Assembly: GCA_022826385.1 (NCBI GenBank)
Contig: JAJDUZ010000036.1
Span: 52,608 to 116,607, forward strand
Length of the DNA: 64,000 nt
From: Silicimonas sp.
GTDB lineage: Bacteria; Pseudomonadota; Alphaproteobacteria; Rhodobacterales; Rhodobacteraceae
Direction: 5' to 3'
Positions within the stretch are counted from its first letter, which is position 1; every line of letters begins with the position of its first letter. The position numbers and the translations under genes were made by a program. Positions 35,789 through 45,254 of the stretch are shown piece by piece. The notes under the pieces are model-generated. The model was not told the DNA's origin. It did no database searches and worked only from the letters and a program-made list of their open reading frames with translations.

Positions 35789-36068
35789 GCGAGCAAGGTG
35801 CCGCGCAAACAAGGTTAATGCAACGGGCGAACGGTGGGGCGTTGCCGCAACGAGGAGGCGCATTAACCGCGATTTTCTCAGGAAATGGCTGGAAACGCGG
35901 TATCGGTACGACGTCCGCATCACGTCGGTATCGCGTCGGTGTTTTCCGAGCCGCAGGCCGGAACCGGCGTCCGGCGGCAGCGCGCGTTAACGAAGGTTGC
36001 CGCGGTGTTAGTGTTTCGGAGCCATTTAACGTGCCGATGTTACAAAGAAATCTACCCAGTCAGGTCGC

Positions 36069-36677
36069 CTACAGTCCGACAGTTAGTTCCTTGAACCAAC
36101 GCTTCTCTTTGTAGCGATCAAACAGTTCTGGCCGGTTTCGAAATATGTCGCGTAAGAGATGGTTGTGGCCTTCCCAAGAGACGTCGAACTCAATGAGGTT
36201 GTGAGACTCATCCTGCAACTGAATTTTGTTGCCGCTCCAACCAACGCCACGTAGCCGGTCGATTCTGAGTTCACGGCGCACCGGTGGTCGAAAGCTGCGA
36301 AACGTGCTTGGACCTTCGACGACCCGAGCATTCCAACTGACGGAAAAATTTCGACCCGTAAATTGCCAAGTATTTATAATCAAATAGAAAATGAAAGAAA
36401 ATACAAGCAAAACAACCAAGGCCGTTCCGAGGTAAGGCTTGGCAATCGTTCCAATCACGCCAAATGCTAGCAGCGGGAAACTGAATACTGCCATTCTCAA
36501 GACGCTGAGTTTCGAAGAATAAATCTCTTTCCTGCCGTTGTGTTGCTCCGGTTGCACCCACCGACGCCGACTGATGGCGCGAGTTATTAGCACGTTGGCT
36601 GCGAACCACGTGATGAAAGTCATCGTGACGAGTAAAGCTGATGTGTACGCAAGTTCGTTCGTCATGTTTCGATTCAT
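36069..36677 (-). CDS. hypothetical membrane protein, AT-richer (likely acquired)
   Basis: 202 residues: two or three hydrophobic helices in the first half (AYTSALLVTMTFITWFAA and the stretch AVFSFPLLAFGVIG / ALVVLLVFSFIFYLII), then a soluble domain of about 100 residues rich in Arg and aromatic residues. No known family. Codons contain many more A/T third positions than the flanking genes, the sign of recent transfer. ATG 36677 or 36665; neither has a clear ribosome site. The gene lies alone between ogt and ileS. Confidence 0.6.
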   Translation of the reverse strand: MNRNMTNELAYTSALLVTMTFITWFAANVLITRAISRRRWVQPEQHNGRKEIYSSKLSVLRMAVFSFPLLAFGVIGTIAKPYLGTALVVLLVFSFIFYLIINTWQFTGRNFSVSWNARVVEGPSTFRSFRPPVRRELRIDRLRGVGWSGNKIQLQDESHNLIEFDVSWEGHNHLLRDIFRNRPELFDRYKEKRWFKELTVGL

Positions 36678-36858
36678 GATTGAAGAAAAAGGCGAAACCT
36701 GGCCTTTGAAGCTATGTGCTTTGGGCGCGAAGCGACCATTCGTGAACCAAGGCGCTTAGCTGAGGCAGAAAATGTGTTTGGCTACCCTTAAGCCCTGCAT
36801 CGGATCCGTTGGATCGCCAGCCTCCGCTCCGGTGACGGCATGGCTTTGCCTCAAAACT

Positions 36859-36886
36859 GTGCCAGCCCGCGGGTGCGGACTGGCAC
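36859..36886 (-). terminator. terminator of ileS
   Basis: GTGCCAG-N14-CTGGCAC on the minus strand, 11-38 bases after the ileS stop, followed by AGTTTTGAGG. Seven-pair stem and a short T-run. Confidence 0.5.
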
Positions 36887-36896
36887 TGTGGCCGTG

Positions 36897-39800
36897 TCAG
36901 CCGAGAGCTTCGTTGCAGCGGCCGCAGACGCCCGGATGGGCGTGGCTGCCGACATCGGGCAGGATCTTCCAGCAGCGTTGGCATTTCTCGCCGTCAGCAC
37001 TTTCAAAGACCACGCCGACCCCGTCGGTTTCGGGCAGGCGGAACGCTTCGGCCGGGGCCGGGTCGCTCGTGACCGAGATGCCCGAAGTGATGCAGATGTC
37101 GGCGAAGTCGACCGTCTTCAGGGCCTCGATCACCGCGGCGTCGTCGATATGGACGACAGGCGCGGCTTCAAGCGAGGCACCGATGACCTTGTCGCGGCGC
37201 TGGACTTCGAGCGCTGCGGTGACGACGCGGCGGGTGCGACGGATGCCGTCCCACTTCGCGGCCAAGGCTTCGTCGTGCCAATCGGCGGGGGTCTCTGGGA
37301 TGTCCTGCAAGTGGATTGATCCGGCGTCTTCGGGGAAGCGCGAGAGCCACACGTCTTCCATCGTGAAGACCAGCACGGGCGCAAGCCACGTGGTCAGACG
37401 GTGGAAAAGGATATCCAGCACCGTGCGGGCGGCGTTGCGGCGCGCGCTGGGGCCGTCGCAATAGAGCGCATCCTTGCGGATGTCGAAATAGAAGGACGAG
37501 AGGTCCACCGTGGCAAACTCGAAGATCGCACGGAAGACGCCCTGGAAGTCGTAGGCGTCGTAGCCCTTGCGCACCTTCTCGTCCAACTCGGCAAGGCGGT
37601 GCAGGACCCAGCGTTCAAGCTCGGGCATGTCGGCTGGCGCGACCTTTTCGGCGTCGGTGAAGCCCGAGAGGTTGCCAAGGATGAAGCGCAGCGTGTTCCG
37701 CAAGCGGCGATAGCTGTCGGCCACACCTTTCAGGATCTCGGGCCCGATGCGGTGGTCGTGGGTATAGTCGACCTGCGCCACCCAGAGGCGCAGGATATCG
37801 GCGCCGTATTGCTTGACGACCTCATCCGGCACGATGGTGTTGCCAAGCGACTTGGACATCTTCTCGCCCTTCTCATCCAGCGTGAAGCCGTGGGTCAGGA
37901 CGCCGCGATAGGGCGCGCGGCCATTGGTGCCGCAGCTTTGCAGAAGCGAGGAGTGGAACCAGCCGCGATGCTGGTCGGTGCCTTCGAGATAGAGATCGGC
38001 GACGCCATCCGCGCTGCCGTCTTCGCGGTCGCGGAGGACGAAGGCGTGGGTGGAACCTGAATCGAACCAGACGTCGAGGATGTCGAACACTTGGTCGTAT
38101 TCGTCATGGGCGACCTCGTTGCCAAGGAAGCGTTCCTTGGCGCCGGGCTGGTACCATGCGTCGGCGCCCTCGGTCTCGAACGCTTCGAGGATGCGGGCGT
38201 TGACCGCTTCGTTCCGCAGCAGGAAGTCGTCATCGGTGGGCAGTGCGCCCTTCTTGGTGAAGCATGTCAGCGGCACGCCCCAGGCGCGTTGACGCGAGAG
38301 CACCCAGTCGGGGCGGTTCTCCATCATTGAATAGAGGCGGTTCCGGCCCGATTTCGGGGTCCACTGGACGTTGTCGATCTCGGTGAGCGCGCGTTCGCGG
38401 ATGGTTGTGCCGTGGGTGTCCTGCCCGTCGCCGACGGGGCGGTCGATGGCGGCGAACCATTGCGGTGTGTTGCGATAGATCACCGGGGCCTTTGAGCGCC
38501 ACGAATGCGGATAGCTGTGCTTGATCTTGCCGCGGGCGAGGAGGCCACCAACTTCGACCAGCTTGTCGATGACGGCCTTGTTGGCGTCACCTTCGCCGCC
38601 TTTGCGCGAAAGGATGTACTTGCCGCCGAAGAACGGCAGGTCCTGCCGGAAAGAGCCGTCATCCATCACGTTATAAGTGATGACCTGATCCAGCATGTTC
38701 AGGTCGCGGTAGAGTTCATATTCCTCCATCCCGTGGGACGGGGCGCAGTGAACGAAGCCGGTGCCTTCTTCATCGGTCACGAAGTCTGCTGCGCGGAAAT
38801 CGCGGATGTCGTCCCAGACGCCTTCCGACCCTTCGACGCCGTTCAGCGGGTGGGTCAAGCCGTTGATTGCGCTGCAATCGACGTCGCCCAAGCGGCGGTA
38901 CATGGTCTCATCCAGCCGGGCGCGGCCCAGCACCTCGGCTGCCAGCTTGTCGGCAAGGATGTATTTGTCACCGATGGTGGCCCAGCATTCCTCGGGACGG
39001 CCGGTGATTTCGTAGAGCCCATAGGAGAAGTCGTCGCCGTAGACGACCGCCTTGTTTGATGGCAGCGTCCATGGCGTTGTGGTCCAGATCACGACATAGG
39101 CGTTGGTCAGCCGGTCGTCCGAAGTCTCGTTCACGCGGAACTTCACCCAGACCGTGAAGCTTTCCTTGTCGTGGTATTCGACCTCCGCTTCGGCAAGTGC
39201 GGTCTGTTCGATGGGCGACCACATCACCGGCTTCGAGCCTTGGTACAACGTCCCGTTCATCAGGAACTTCTGGAACTCTTCCGCGATCACGCGTTCGGCG
39301 TGAAAATCCATCGTGAGATACGGCTTGTCCCATGTGCCGGTGACACCCAGACGCTTGAACTCCTCTCGCTGGATGTCGATCCAGCCTTCGGCAAAGGCTC
39401 GGCATTCCTGCCGGAACTCGACGATATCGACGTCGTCCTTGTTCTTGCCCTTCTTGCGGTACTGTTCCTCGATCTTCCATTCGATCGGCAGACCGTGGCA
39501 GTCCCAGCCGGGGATATAGCGGGCGTCGCGGCCCATCATCTGCTGGCTGCGCACCACCATATCCTTCAGGATCTTGTTCAGCCCGTGGCCGATATGGAGA
39601 TGCCCGTTGGCGTAAGGCGGGCCGTCATGCAGCGTGAAGGGTTTGCGGCCTTCGGCCTTGTCGCGGAGTTTTTCGTAGACGCCGATTTCAGCCCAGCGGT
39701 CGAGCCAGCCGGGTTCGCGGTTCGGCAGGCCTGCGCGCATCGGGAAGTCGGTTTCGGGCAGGTTCAGCGTGTCTTTGTAGTCAGGGGTGTCGGCACACAT
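36897..39800 (-). CDS. ileS: isoleucyl-tRNA synthetase
   Basis: Charges tRNA-Ile. 967 residues, full length: HIGH-type motif [10 protein letters not shown] near residue 67, the CP1 editing domain with [19 protein letters not shown] motif EKMSKSLGN, the anticodon-binding helical domain, and the C-terminal zinc binding pair CQRCWK ... CGRCNEAL. The bacterial type with C-terminal zinc. No rearrangement. The 266 bases on its 5' side (39801-40066) hold its promoter and no recognisable gene. Confidence 0.97.
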   Translation of the reverse strand: MCADTPDYKDTLNLPETDFPMRAGLPNREPGWLDRWAEIGVYEKLRDKAEGRKPFTLHDGPPYANGHLHIGHGLNKILKDMVVRSQQMMGRDARYIPGWDCHGLPIEWKIEEQYRKKGKNKDDVDIVEFRQECRAFAEGWIDIQREEFKRLGVTGTWDKPYLTMDFHAERVIAEEFQKFLMNGTLYQGSKPVMWSPIEQTALAEAEVEYHDKESFTVWVKFRVNETSDDRLTNAYVVIWTTTPWTLPSNKAVVYGDDFSYGLYEITGRPEECWATIGDKYILADKLAAEVLGRARLDETMYRRLGDVDCSAINGLTHPLNGVEGSEGVWDDIRDFRAADFVTDEEGTGFVHCAPSHGMEEYELYRDLNMLDQVITYNVMDDGSFRQDLPFFGGKYILSRKGGEGDANKAVIDKLVEVGGLLARGKIKHSYPHSWRSKAPVIYRNTPQWFAAIDRPVGDGQDTHGTTIRERALTEIDNVQWTPKSGRNRLYSMMENRPDWVLSRQRAWGVPLTCFTKKGALPTDDDFLLRNEAVNARILEAFETEGADAWYQPGAKERFLGNEVAHDEYDQVFDILDVWFDSGSTHAFVLRDREDGSADGVADLYLEGTDQHRGWFHSSLLQSCGTNGRAPYRGVLTHGFTLDEKGEKMSKSLGNTIVPDEVVKQYGADILRLWVAQVDYTHDHRIGPEILKGVADSYRRLRNTLRFILGNLSGFTDAEKVAPADMPELERWVLHRLAELDEKVRKGYDAYDFQGVFRAIFEFATVDLSSFYFDIRKDALYCDGPSARRNAARTVLDILFHRLTTWLAPVLVFTMEDVWLSRFPEDAGSIHLQDIPETPADWHDEALAAKWDGIRRTRRVVTAALEVQRRDKVIGASLEAAPVVHIDDAAVIEALKTVDFADICITSGISVTSDPAPAEAFRLPETDGVGVVFESADGEKCQRCWKILPDVGSHAHPGVCGRCNEALG

Positions 39801-40066
39801 CGGTTACGTGTCCTTCAAAATCAGAATGTCGGTTTGGGTCGGCGGAGGTGTCTCAACGCCTTGCTCGCATTTCGACTTAAGCGGCATCGCTTTTCGCTGC
39901 CTCTCCCTTCGGTCGAACGCCAAAAGCGATACTCGATCCTTTGGGATGTCGAAACACTGGTACCCGGCAACTCATGGATCAGAGCGCCGGGCCTGTAATT
40001 CGAATGATCACGCGTATCAGTGTCATGCCGCGCCTTATAGGCAAGGGCTTCGGGGCCGACAAGACT

Positions 40067-40774
40067 TCACGCGAAGAGTGTTCCCACGAAATAGGCGATG
40101 GCCGCCGCGGCGCCGCCGATGGCCAGTGTCTCGCCGCCGGACCGCCACCACGGGGCCAGCGACCAATGGGATTTGGCAGCGCCAACGCAGAAGAAGGTCA
40201 GGCCGGTCAAGGCAATCGACCACTGGAAGGCCGTGTCGATGCCGAAGATGTATGGCAGCAGCGGCACCATTCCGGCCAGAAGGAAGGCCAAAAACGTGGC
40301 CTGTGCGGCCCGCATCGGGTGCGGATCGACGGGCGAGAGGCCGTATTCCTCGACCAGCATCATGTCGATCCATGTCTTGCGGTCCTGCGCGATGGTGTCG
40401 ACCGCGGCTTCCAGCACGTCGCCCGCGAGCCCCTTTTGCGCAAGGATTTCCCGCAGTTCTGCGCGTTCGCCTTCGGGGGCAAGGCGGACATGGCGCTCTT
40501 CAACCTCGCGCAGGCGTTTGGCGTCGTCCAGTTCGGCCTTGGTGCCTGAATAGTTCCCGGCGGCCATCGAGAACCCGTCGGCCAGCACGTTGGCAATCCC
40601 AAGGGCGATAATGACCTTGGTCGAGAGCTCGGCCCCGACCACGCCCGCGACAATGGCGAAGGTCGTGACCGCCCCGTCAATCGCGCCATAGATCACGTCG
40701 CGCAGATGCGAGCGGACCGCGTTTGCGCTGATGCGCTGCCTGATTTCGTCTGGGTCGTGTCCGTGTTCCAGCAT
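40067..40774 (-). CDS. VIT1/CCC1 transporter family protein
   Basis: 235 residues with the VIT1/CCC1 vacuolar iron transporter pattern: LRDVIYGAIDGAVTTFAIVAGVVGAEL as the first membrane helix, ADGFSMAAGNYSG with the conserved Gly/Ser stretch, a cytoplasmic acidic helical loop (AELREILAQKGL) that binds iron in plant VIT1, then three more helices. Bacterial members are thought to export iron or manganese. ATG 40774 has AAGGAG upstream; longer upstream frame is not conserved. Confidence 0.85.
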   Translation of the reverse strand: MLEHGHDPDEIRQRISANAVRSHLRDVIYGAIDGAVTTFAIVAGVVGAELSTKVIIALGIANVLADGFSMAAGNYSGTKAELDDAKRLREVEERHVRLAPEGERAELREILAQKGLAGDVLEAAVDTIAQDRKTWIDMMLVEEYGLSPVDPHPMRAAQATFLAFLLAGMVPLLPYIFGIDTAFQWSIALTGLTFFCVGAAKSHWSLAPWWRSGGETLAIGGAAAAIAYFVGTLFA

Positions 40775-40856
40775 CGAGGCTCTCCTTTCGGGAAGCCTAG
40801 CCGCTGCCGCGCGGTCACGTCTTGATGCGGTCACGTCTTGATCTGGAACAAAGGGC

Positions 40857-41138
40857 TTATTCGATGTCGGCCGCCGCGCTGTCTTCGACAAAGCGGAAAA
40901 TCATTGCGCCAAGGCCAATGGTGATGAAGAAGATCTGGATCAGAACCGAGGCCAGATTGAACTCGCCGAAATTCGACATCAGAACCAGCGTGGCGGCGAC
41001 AGTGTTCCCAGCAAAAAATGCCACACTGTCGCCTGTCAAAACACGCATGCTCAACAGAGCATAAGTGCCAACATAAACCGCGAACCCCACCACTCCGATC
41101 GTTCGAAACAACATCACGATCTCGTACTCGTTCAACAC
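40857..41138 (-). CDS. CBU_0592-like small membrane protein
   Basis: 93 residues with three transmembrane helices and the pattern VGVVGFAVYVGTYALL, then FFAGNTVAATLVLMS and FNLASVLIQIFFITIGLGAM, which matches the small CBU_0592-like family. Function unknown. GTG 41138 has AAGGG about seven bases upstream; ATG 41114 is possible. A strong hairpin and T-run lie directly upstream of the start, so its expression may depend on readthrough. Confidence 0.65.
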   Translation of the reverse strand: MLNEYEIVMLFRTIGVVGFAVYVGTYALLSMRVLTGDSVAFFAGNTVAATLVLMSNFGEFNLASVLIQIFFITIGLGAMIFRFVEDSAAADIE

Positions 41139-41154
41139 CGTGTTAGCCCTTCAA

Positions 41155-41196
41155 ATAAAAGGGCGGCCCGCCTGAAATGACAGCGGCGGGACCGCC
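41155..41196 (-). terminator. strong intrinsic terminator with no assigned gene upstream
   Basis: On the minus strand GGCGGTCCCGCC pairs with GGCGGGCCGCC across a short loop (one bulge) and is followed by CTTTTATTT. It ends a minus-strand transcript coming from 41200-41400, where no convincing protein gene is visible. It is either the end of an unannotated small RNA or an attenuator for the CBU_0592-like gene. Confidence 0.55.
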
Positions 41197-41396
41197 TTGT
41201 TACACACTCCCCCGGGAAGAAACGAGGTGAGGACAGTTTGCGGCAGGGGCGGGCAGATTCCGACGATGAATTCGGCATTTTCACGCTGCATTCGCGAAAT
41301 GTGCATTTTGTGCTGGCAAAAGTGCAGGGGCGGCCGATTTCGCAGTGGTTTGGCGGGCCTGTGGCAAAAAAACAGGTTTCCGTTGGGGTGAGATAG

Positions 41397-41414
41397 TGTC
41401 AATCTGAATTGACA
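41397..41414. promoter_or_regulatory. perfect palindrome upstream of hemF, TGT-N12-ACA type
   Basis: TGTCAATCTGAATTGACA, a seven-pair inverted repeat around four bases, 15 bases before the hemF start. It fits the TGT-N12-ACA form of CrtJ/PpsR sites that control tetrapyrrole genes in Rhodobacter, and overlaps a likely promoter; the factor is inferred. Confidence 0.55.
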
Positions 41415-41429
41415 GGAGGAGGGTCCCGC

Positions 41430-42320
41430 ATGACCGAGCAATTCGACGACCGCAAGGTTCAGGCCAGTGCGTGGTTCCGTAGCCTGCGGGATCAGATCGT
41501 GGCGGCCTTCGAAGGTCTGGAAGACACACAAGCCGAGGGACCGACTGCCTCGCTTCCCGCCGGGCGCTTCGAAGTGAGCGAGACCAAGCGCAGTGCCGAG
41601 GATGGTTCGGACGCGGGCGGCGGATTGATGAGCGTCATGCGCGGCGGGCGTGTCTTCGAGAAAGTCGGGGTCAATGTCTCGACGGTGTACGGCACGCTGG
41701 GCGAACGGGCGCAAAAGGCGATGGCTGCGCGGGGTGTGCCGGGGATGGCGGATGACCCGCGGTTCTGGGCGTCGGGCATTTCGCTTGTGGCGCATATGCA
41801 GAACCCGCACGCGCCGGCGGTGCATATGAACACGCGGATGTTCTGGACACCGCATGCGTGGTGGTTCGGCGGCGGGTCGGATTTGAACCCGTGCATCGAG
41901 TATGACGAGGACACGGCGGACTTCCACGCCGTGCAGAAAGAGCATTGCGATGCGCATGGGGCGGATATCTATCCCAAGCTTAAGGCTTGGGCGGACGAGT
42001 ATTTCTTCGTGCCGCATCGCGGGCGGGCCCGTGGGGTTGGCGGTATCTTCTATGATGATCGGAACACCGGCGACTGGGAGGCGGATTTTGCCTTTACGCA
42101 GGATGTCGGGCGCGCGTTTCTGAAAGCCTATCTGCCGTTGGTCGAGCGTCGCCGGAACACGCCGTGGACGGAGGCCGACAAGGATGTGCAGCTTGTGCAT
42201 CGGGGGCTCTATGCCGAGTACAACCTTGTCTATGACCGGGGGACGAAGTTCGGGTTGGAGACCGGGCACGACGCGAATGCCGTGCTGATGAGCCTGCCGC
42301 CTTTGGCGAAATGGGTTTGA
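41430..42320 (+). CDS. hemF: oxygen-dependent coproporphyrinogen III oxidase
   Basis: Converts coproporphyrinogen III to protoporphyrinogen IX with O2 in haem (and bacteriochlorophyll) synthesis. 296 residues: GGGLMSVMRGGRVFEKVGVN at the start of the fold, HMNTRMFWTPHAWWFGGGSDLNP, GIFYDD, and the C-terminal GTKFGLETGHDANAVLMSLPP, all diagnostic. ATG 41430 follows GGAGGAGG. A palindrome just upstream suggests tetrapyrrole-linked control. Confidence 0.96.
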   Translation: MTEQFDDRKVQASAWFRSLRDQIVAAFEGLEDTQAEGPTASLPAGRFEVSETKRSAEDGSDAGGGLMSVMRGGRVFEKVGVNVSTVYGTLGERAQKAMAARGVPGMADDPRFWASGISLVAHMQNPHAPAVHMNTRMFWTPHAWWFGGGSDLNPCIEYDEDTADFHAVQKEHCDAHGADIYPKLKAWADEYFFVPHRGRARGVGGIFYDDRNTGDWEADFAFTQDVGRAFLKAYLPLVERRRNTPWTEADKDVQLVHRGLYAEYNLVYDRGTKFGLETGHDANAVLMSLPPLAKWV

Positions 42321-42325
42321 TCGGG

Positions 42326-42622
42326 TCAGCCGACGGCGAAGCTGAAGATCAGGCCGAGGATCACAAGCGCCAATAGCAAGGGGACACCCCAACCAAAGCT
42401 GCTTTCCCGGGTTTCACTCAGAATGTCCGGTGCCTGTGGCTTCAGCGTCGGGAAGGACTGAGGGCGTGATGTAGGCCTGGTGGGTGTGCGGCTATCATTC
42501 GCCGGTGTCGGAGTGTCGAGGACTTTCTCGCGCTGCTGTCGCGCGGCTTCGAGCCGGTCGTAGATGTTGCCTTTGCTACGCTCGCCTCTGGCGTCTGCCG
42601 GAGTTCTTGTCTCGAAAGCCAC
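42326..42622 (-). CDS. small tail-anchored hypothetical protein
   Basis: 98 residues: a polar, Pro/Thr/Arg-rich, probably disordered region to residue 75, and one transmembrane helix at the C-terminus (WGVPLLLALVILGLIFSFAVG). This is the layout of a tail-anchored protein. No family recognised. Starts with GTG; convergent with hemF across five bases. Confidence 0.55.
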   Translation of the reverse strand: MAFETRTPADARGERSKGNIYDRLEAARQQREKVLDTPTPANDSRTPTRPTSRPQSFPTLKPQAPDILSETRESSFGWGVPLLLALVILGLIFSFAVG

Positions 42623-42926
42623 TGCTCGCCACCCTAACGCACATAATTTTCGCTAATCTTGGATTAGACTAACAGCTTTCCTGATAAAAACCACAGTTTC
42701 GGTGCCTGCGGCCAAGCCTATGCAGGTGCTGAGAAATTCGCGTCATCCACAGGATTGCCCCTAGAATCGTGGTAAATCAGGCGCTTGAGTTGCGACCTGA
42801 ACGTCGCGTTTCCGGCGGCTGCTTTGTCGTGACGTTGGGGCAGCCAAACCAGGACCGTTATCCGATCTGAACCCAATCGTCGGATTGAGGAGGCTTCGGA
42901 AACATTTGTGCGACAGGCGCCCGGTG
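42623..42926. other. non-coding stretch between minus-strand genes
   Basis: 304 bases with no credible frame. The only structure seen is a small inverted repeat CTAATC-TTG-GATTAG at 42653-42667, about 30 bases upstream of the tail-anchored protein start, which could be an operator. Otherwise nothing recognisable. Confidence 0.5.
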
Positions 42927-44243
42927 TCAGTCGACCGACAGACCCGAGGGAACGGCAGCCGGGCGGCCCAGTGGACGCGTCAGCGCCGTTTCCCCGGTAA
43001 GCGATTCGAGAAAGGCCACAAGGTCGGCCACGGCGGCATCGCCCATCGGATTTGGCGCGATATCAAGCGCGCGCGCCTGACGGTCCATTTCGCGACGGTC
43101 CGTTTGCACGATGAAGTCGACCCTCTCCAGCCAAGGGGCCTTTGGCAGCCGGGCGTCGGCGCGCTGCCACGCCTCGCGCGTGCCAATCGGATCGAGGTGG
43201 TGGCGCACCATGGCCTCGAGCGTTGGGTAGGCGCCGTTATGGCCATAGGGGGCGGTCAGCGCGACATTGCGCAACATCGGCGTGCGGAATCGATAGGCGT
43301 CTTCCAACGCGTCGCTTTCGCCCATGCGGCCGACATCGCGGGGTTGCGGGTCGAAGCGGCGGGTTTTGCCGGGGCCGAAAGCGGGCAGGCCAAGCGCGTG
43401 AAAGCCCTGATCGGACAGCAAAGGGCCGCTGTGGCAGTCGGCGCAACCGGCCGCGCCATAGAAAAGGTCCATGCCGCGCAACGCTTCTTCCGAAAGCGCG
43501 GTCTTGTCGCCGGCAAGATGGCGGTCGAAAGGGCTGTCGTGGTTCCGCCATTCGCTGCCGATAAAGGCGGCAAGCGCGTTGGCAATCTCGACGATCGTTA
43601 CTTCTTCCGGGGCGTCGATATGGTCGAAGGCGGTGACGAACATCTCGCCATATTCGGGAATGATCCGCACCCGCTTCGCAAGGATGGGCCACGCGTTGTC
43701 GATCCGGTCATTGACGGCGCCCGAGATCTCGTTCTCTTCCGGGTCGCCTGCCATTTCGAAACGTGCGGTCAGCGGGAAAACGGCCTGCGCGGCAAGGATG
43801 GTGTCGAGCCCTTGCGGCAGCCATTCCTCGGCCGGGGAATTGAACCCGTTGCCATAAAGGTCCGAGGTTTCGAGCCGCCCGTCATGGAACAGAACGTCGA
43901 TGTCTTTTGCGCCAAGGTTCCAGAGCGCCGGGGCGTTGCGGGGAATGCGCTTGCGGATACGGTCCTGCATGCTTTGGCTGACGCGCTTCGGCCCCAGCCC
44001 TTCGCCGCCTTCGCCGATGCCCAGAGACAGCCCGTCGGTGCCGCCATGGTCGTGGTGGTGGCACGTTCCGCAGGAGATATTCCTGTTTCCACTAAGGATC
44101 TTGTCGTAAAACAAGAGTTGACCGAGCTTGGCTTGCTCGGCGTCGAATTCTATGAAATCGGCATCCGTCAGAGGGCGCGGAAGCTCGGCGCTGACCGCAG
44201 GCCAGGCGAGACAGAGGGCAAGGATATGAAACACGCTTTTCAT
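42927..44243 (-). CDS. di-haem cytochrome c peroxidase family protein
   Basis: 438 residues: signal peptide (MKSVFHILALCLAWPAVSAE) and two haem motifs, CGTCHH at 58-63 and CADCHSG in the second half, in the CcpA/MauG-type di-haem fold (also PILAKRVRIIPEYGEMF, DLFYGAAGC, RTPMLRNVALTAPYGHNGAYPTLE, where TPxLRN...PYxHNG is the family signature). Likely reduces H2O2 or oxidises a protein partner in the periplasm. Its start overlaps that of the divergent Sel1-repeat gene by 18 bases within a near-palindrome. Confidence 0.88.
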   Translation of the reverse strand: MKSVFHILALCLAWPAVSAELPRPLTDADFIEFDAEQAKLGQLLFYDKILSGNRNISCGTCHHHDHGGTDGLSLGIGEGGEGLGPKRVSQSMQDRIRKRIPRNAPALWNLGAKDIDVLFHDGRLETSDLYGNGFNSPAEEWLPQGLDTILAAQAVFPLTARFEMAGDPEENEISGAVNDRIDNAWPILAKRVRIIPEYGEMFVTAFDHIDAPEEVTIVEIANALAAFIGSEWRNHDSPFDRHLAGDKTALSEEALRGMDLFYGAAGCADCHSGPLLSDQGFHALGLPAFGPGKTRRFDPQPRDVGRMGESDALEDAYRFRTPMLRNVALTAPYGHNGAYPTLEAMVRHHLDPIGTREAWQRADARLPKAPWLERVDFIVQTDRREMDRQARALDIAPNPMGDAAVADLVAFLESLTGETALTRPLGRPAAVPSGLSVD

Positions 44244-44711
44244 ACGGTGATTTTGGCGATTGCGCTGGCACTCGCAACCCCGGTTTCGGCAGAAATCGAG
44301 GAAGCGCGCGATTTGATGGAAGCGGGCCGGTTCGAAGAGGCGCGCGAGGCGCTTTTGCCCGCCGCGCGGTCCGGCAATGCCGATGCCGAGGAACTGATCG
44401 GCGTGATGTATGCACTGGGCCTTGGGGTCGAGCGTGACCCCGAACGGGCGTTCGAGTGGTATCTGCGCTCGTCGATGAAAGGTCACCCCGGTGCGCAGTC
44501 CGGGGTGGGCTGGTATTACGAGGTGGGCATCGGCATGCCGGCGCCCGATCTGGTGCGGGCCTATCTCTGGTATGCGCTCTCGGCCATTGGGGGCGACCCG
44601 GATGCGGCGATTTCGCTGGAAGAGGTCGTCAAGAAGATGACGCCCGAGGAGATTGCACGGGCGCAAGTGCTGATCGACGACTATAAGCCGTGGATGTATC
44701 CGTTCCGCTAA
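44226..44711 (+). CDS. exported Sel1-like repeat protein
   Basis: 161 residues: signal peptide (MKHAFHTVILAIALALATPVSAE), then Sel1/TPR-like helical repeats (AEELIGVMYALGLGVERDPERAFEWYLRS, GAQSGVGWYYEVGIGMPAPDLVRAYLWYALSA). Such repeats bind other proteins; the partner is unknown. ATG 44226 lies inside the divergent peroxidase gene start; GTG 44247 is a downstream alternative that would shorten the signal peptide. A strong terminator follows. Close to the periplasmic cytochrome genes, so a role in their assembly is possible. Confidence 0.75.
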   Translation: MKHAFHTVILAIALALATPVSAEIEEARDLMEAGRFEEAREALLPAARSGNADAEELIGVMYALGLGVERDPERAFEWYLRSSMKGHPGAQSGVGWYYEVGIGMPAPDLVRAYLWYALSAIGGDPDAAISLEEVVKKMTPEEIARAQVLIDDYKPWMYPFR

Positions 44712-44719
44712 GCCAAGCT

Positions 44720-44750
44720 GACTTTCCCGGAGCGCTGCACCGGGAAAGTC
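44720..44750. terminator. bidirectional terminator
   Basis: GACTTTCCCGG-N9-CCGGGAAAGTC, a perfect 11-pair stem between the convergent Sel1 and globin genes. No long T-run on either side, but the stem is strong and well placed. Confidence 0.6.
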
Positions 44751-44769
44751 CTGCAGCGAAGCGCGGGCG

Positions 44770-45237
44770 TCAGGCCCAGAACTTCCAGAACGGCTTTTTC
44801 TCGGAGGCTGCGCCCGCACCCACAGGCTCGGCATAGGCGGCGTCTTTCATCACCGTCGAGAGCGTCCCATAGGCGGTCGTCCACGCTTCCTTGACTTCGG
44901 GTGTGAAGGCGTCGCCCAAGCCCTTTTCCAGCGTCCTCAGAAGCGAGGCGCCGACCTTGTCGTAGTCGGCGGCCTTCACGCCGTAATCCACGTGCTTGAC
45001 CGCCAGTTGCTGTGCGACGAGCACGATCTTGTCGAGATCGCGCAGACCGTTCACCACCACGCCCAGCGTGGCCATCAGCTTGGAGCCCTGATCTTTCATA
45101 TCGGTGTTGGCGAAATAGGGTTTCACCTCGGGCGCGGTCTCGAAGAGATCGCCATAGAAGATTTCGGCCGCTGCGTCCTTGATCGGCACGACCTTGGCGA
45201 AACTCTCCTGGATCAGTGTGATTTGTGCGTCATTCAT
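44770..45237 (-). CDS. single-domain globin
   Basis: 155 residues with the bacterial haemoglobin/flavohaemoglobin-type globin fold: ITLIQESFAKVVPIKD in helix A, PYF with Phe42 at CD1, and AVKHVDYGVKAADY with the proximal His82. No FAD/NAD reductase domain follows, so it is a single-domain globin needing an external reductase. A Trp/Lys-rich tail ends the protein. Bacterial single-domain globins bind O2 and detoxify NO. Last gene of the cytochrome locus; the cytoplasmic location is inferred from the missing signal peptide. Confidence 0.88.
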   Translation of the reverse strand: MNDAQITLIQESFAKVVPIKDAAAEIFYGDLFETAPEVKPYFANTDMKDQGSKLMATLGVVVNGLRDLDKIVLVAQQLAVKHVDYGVKAADYDKVGASLLRTLEKGLGDAFTPEVKEAWTTAYGTLSTVMKDAAYAEPVGAGAASEKKPFWKFWA

Positions 45238-45254
45238 TGTTGGTTTCCCATGTC

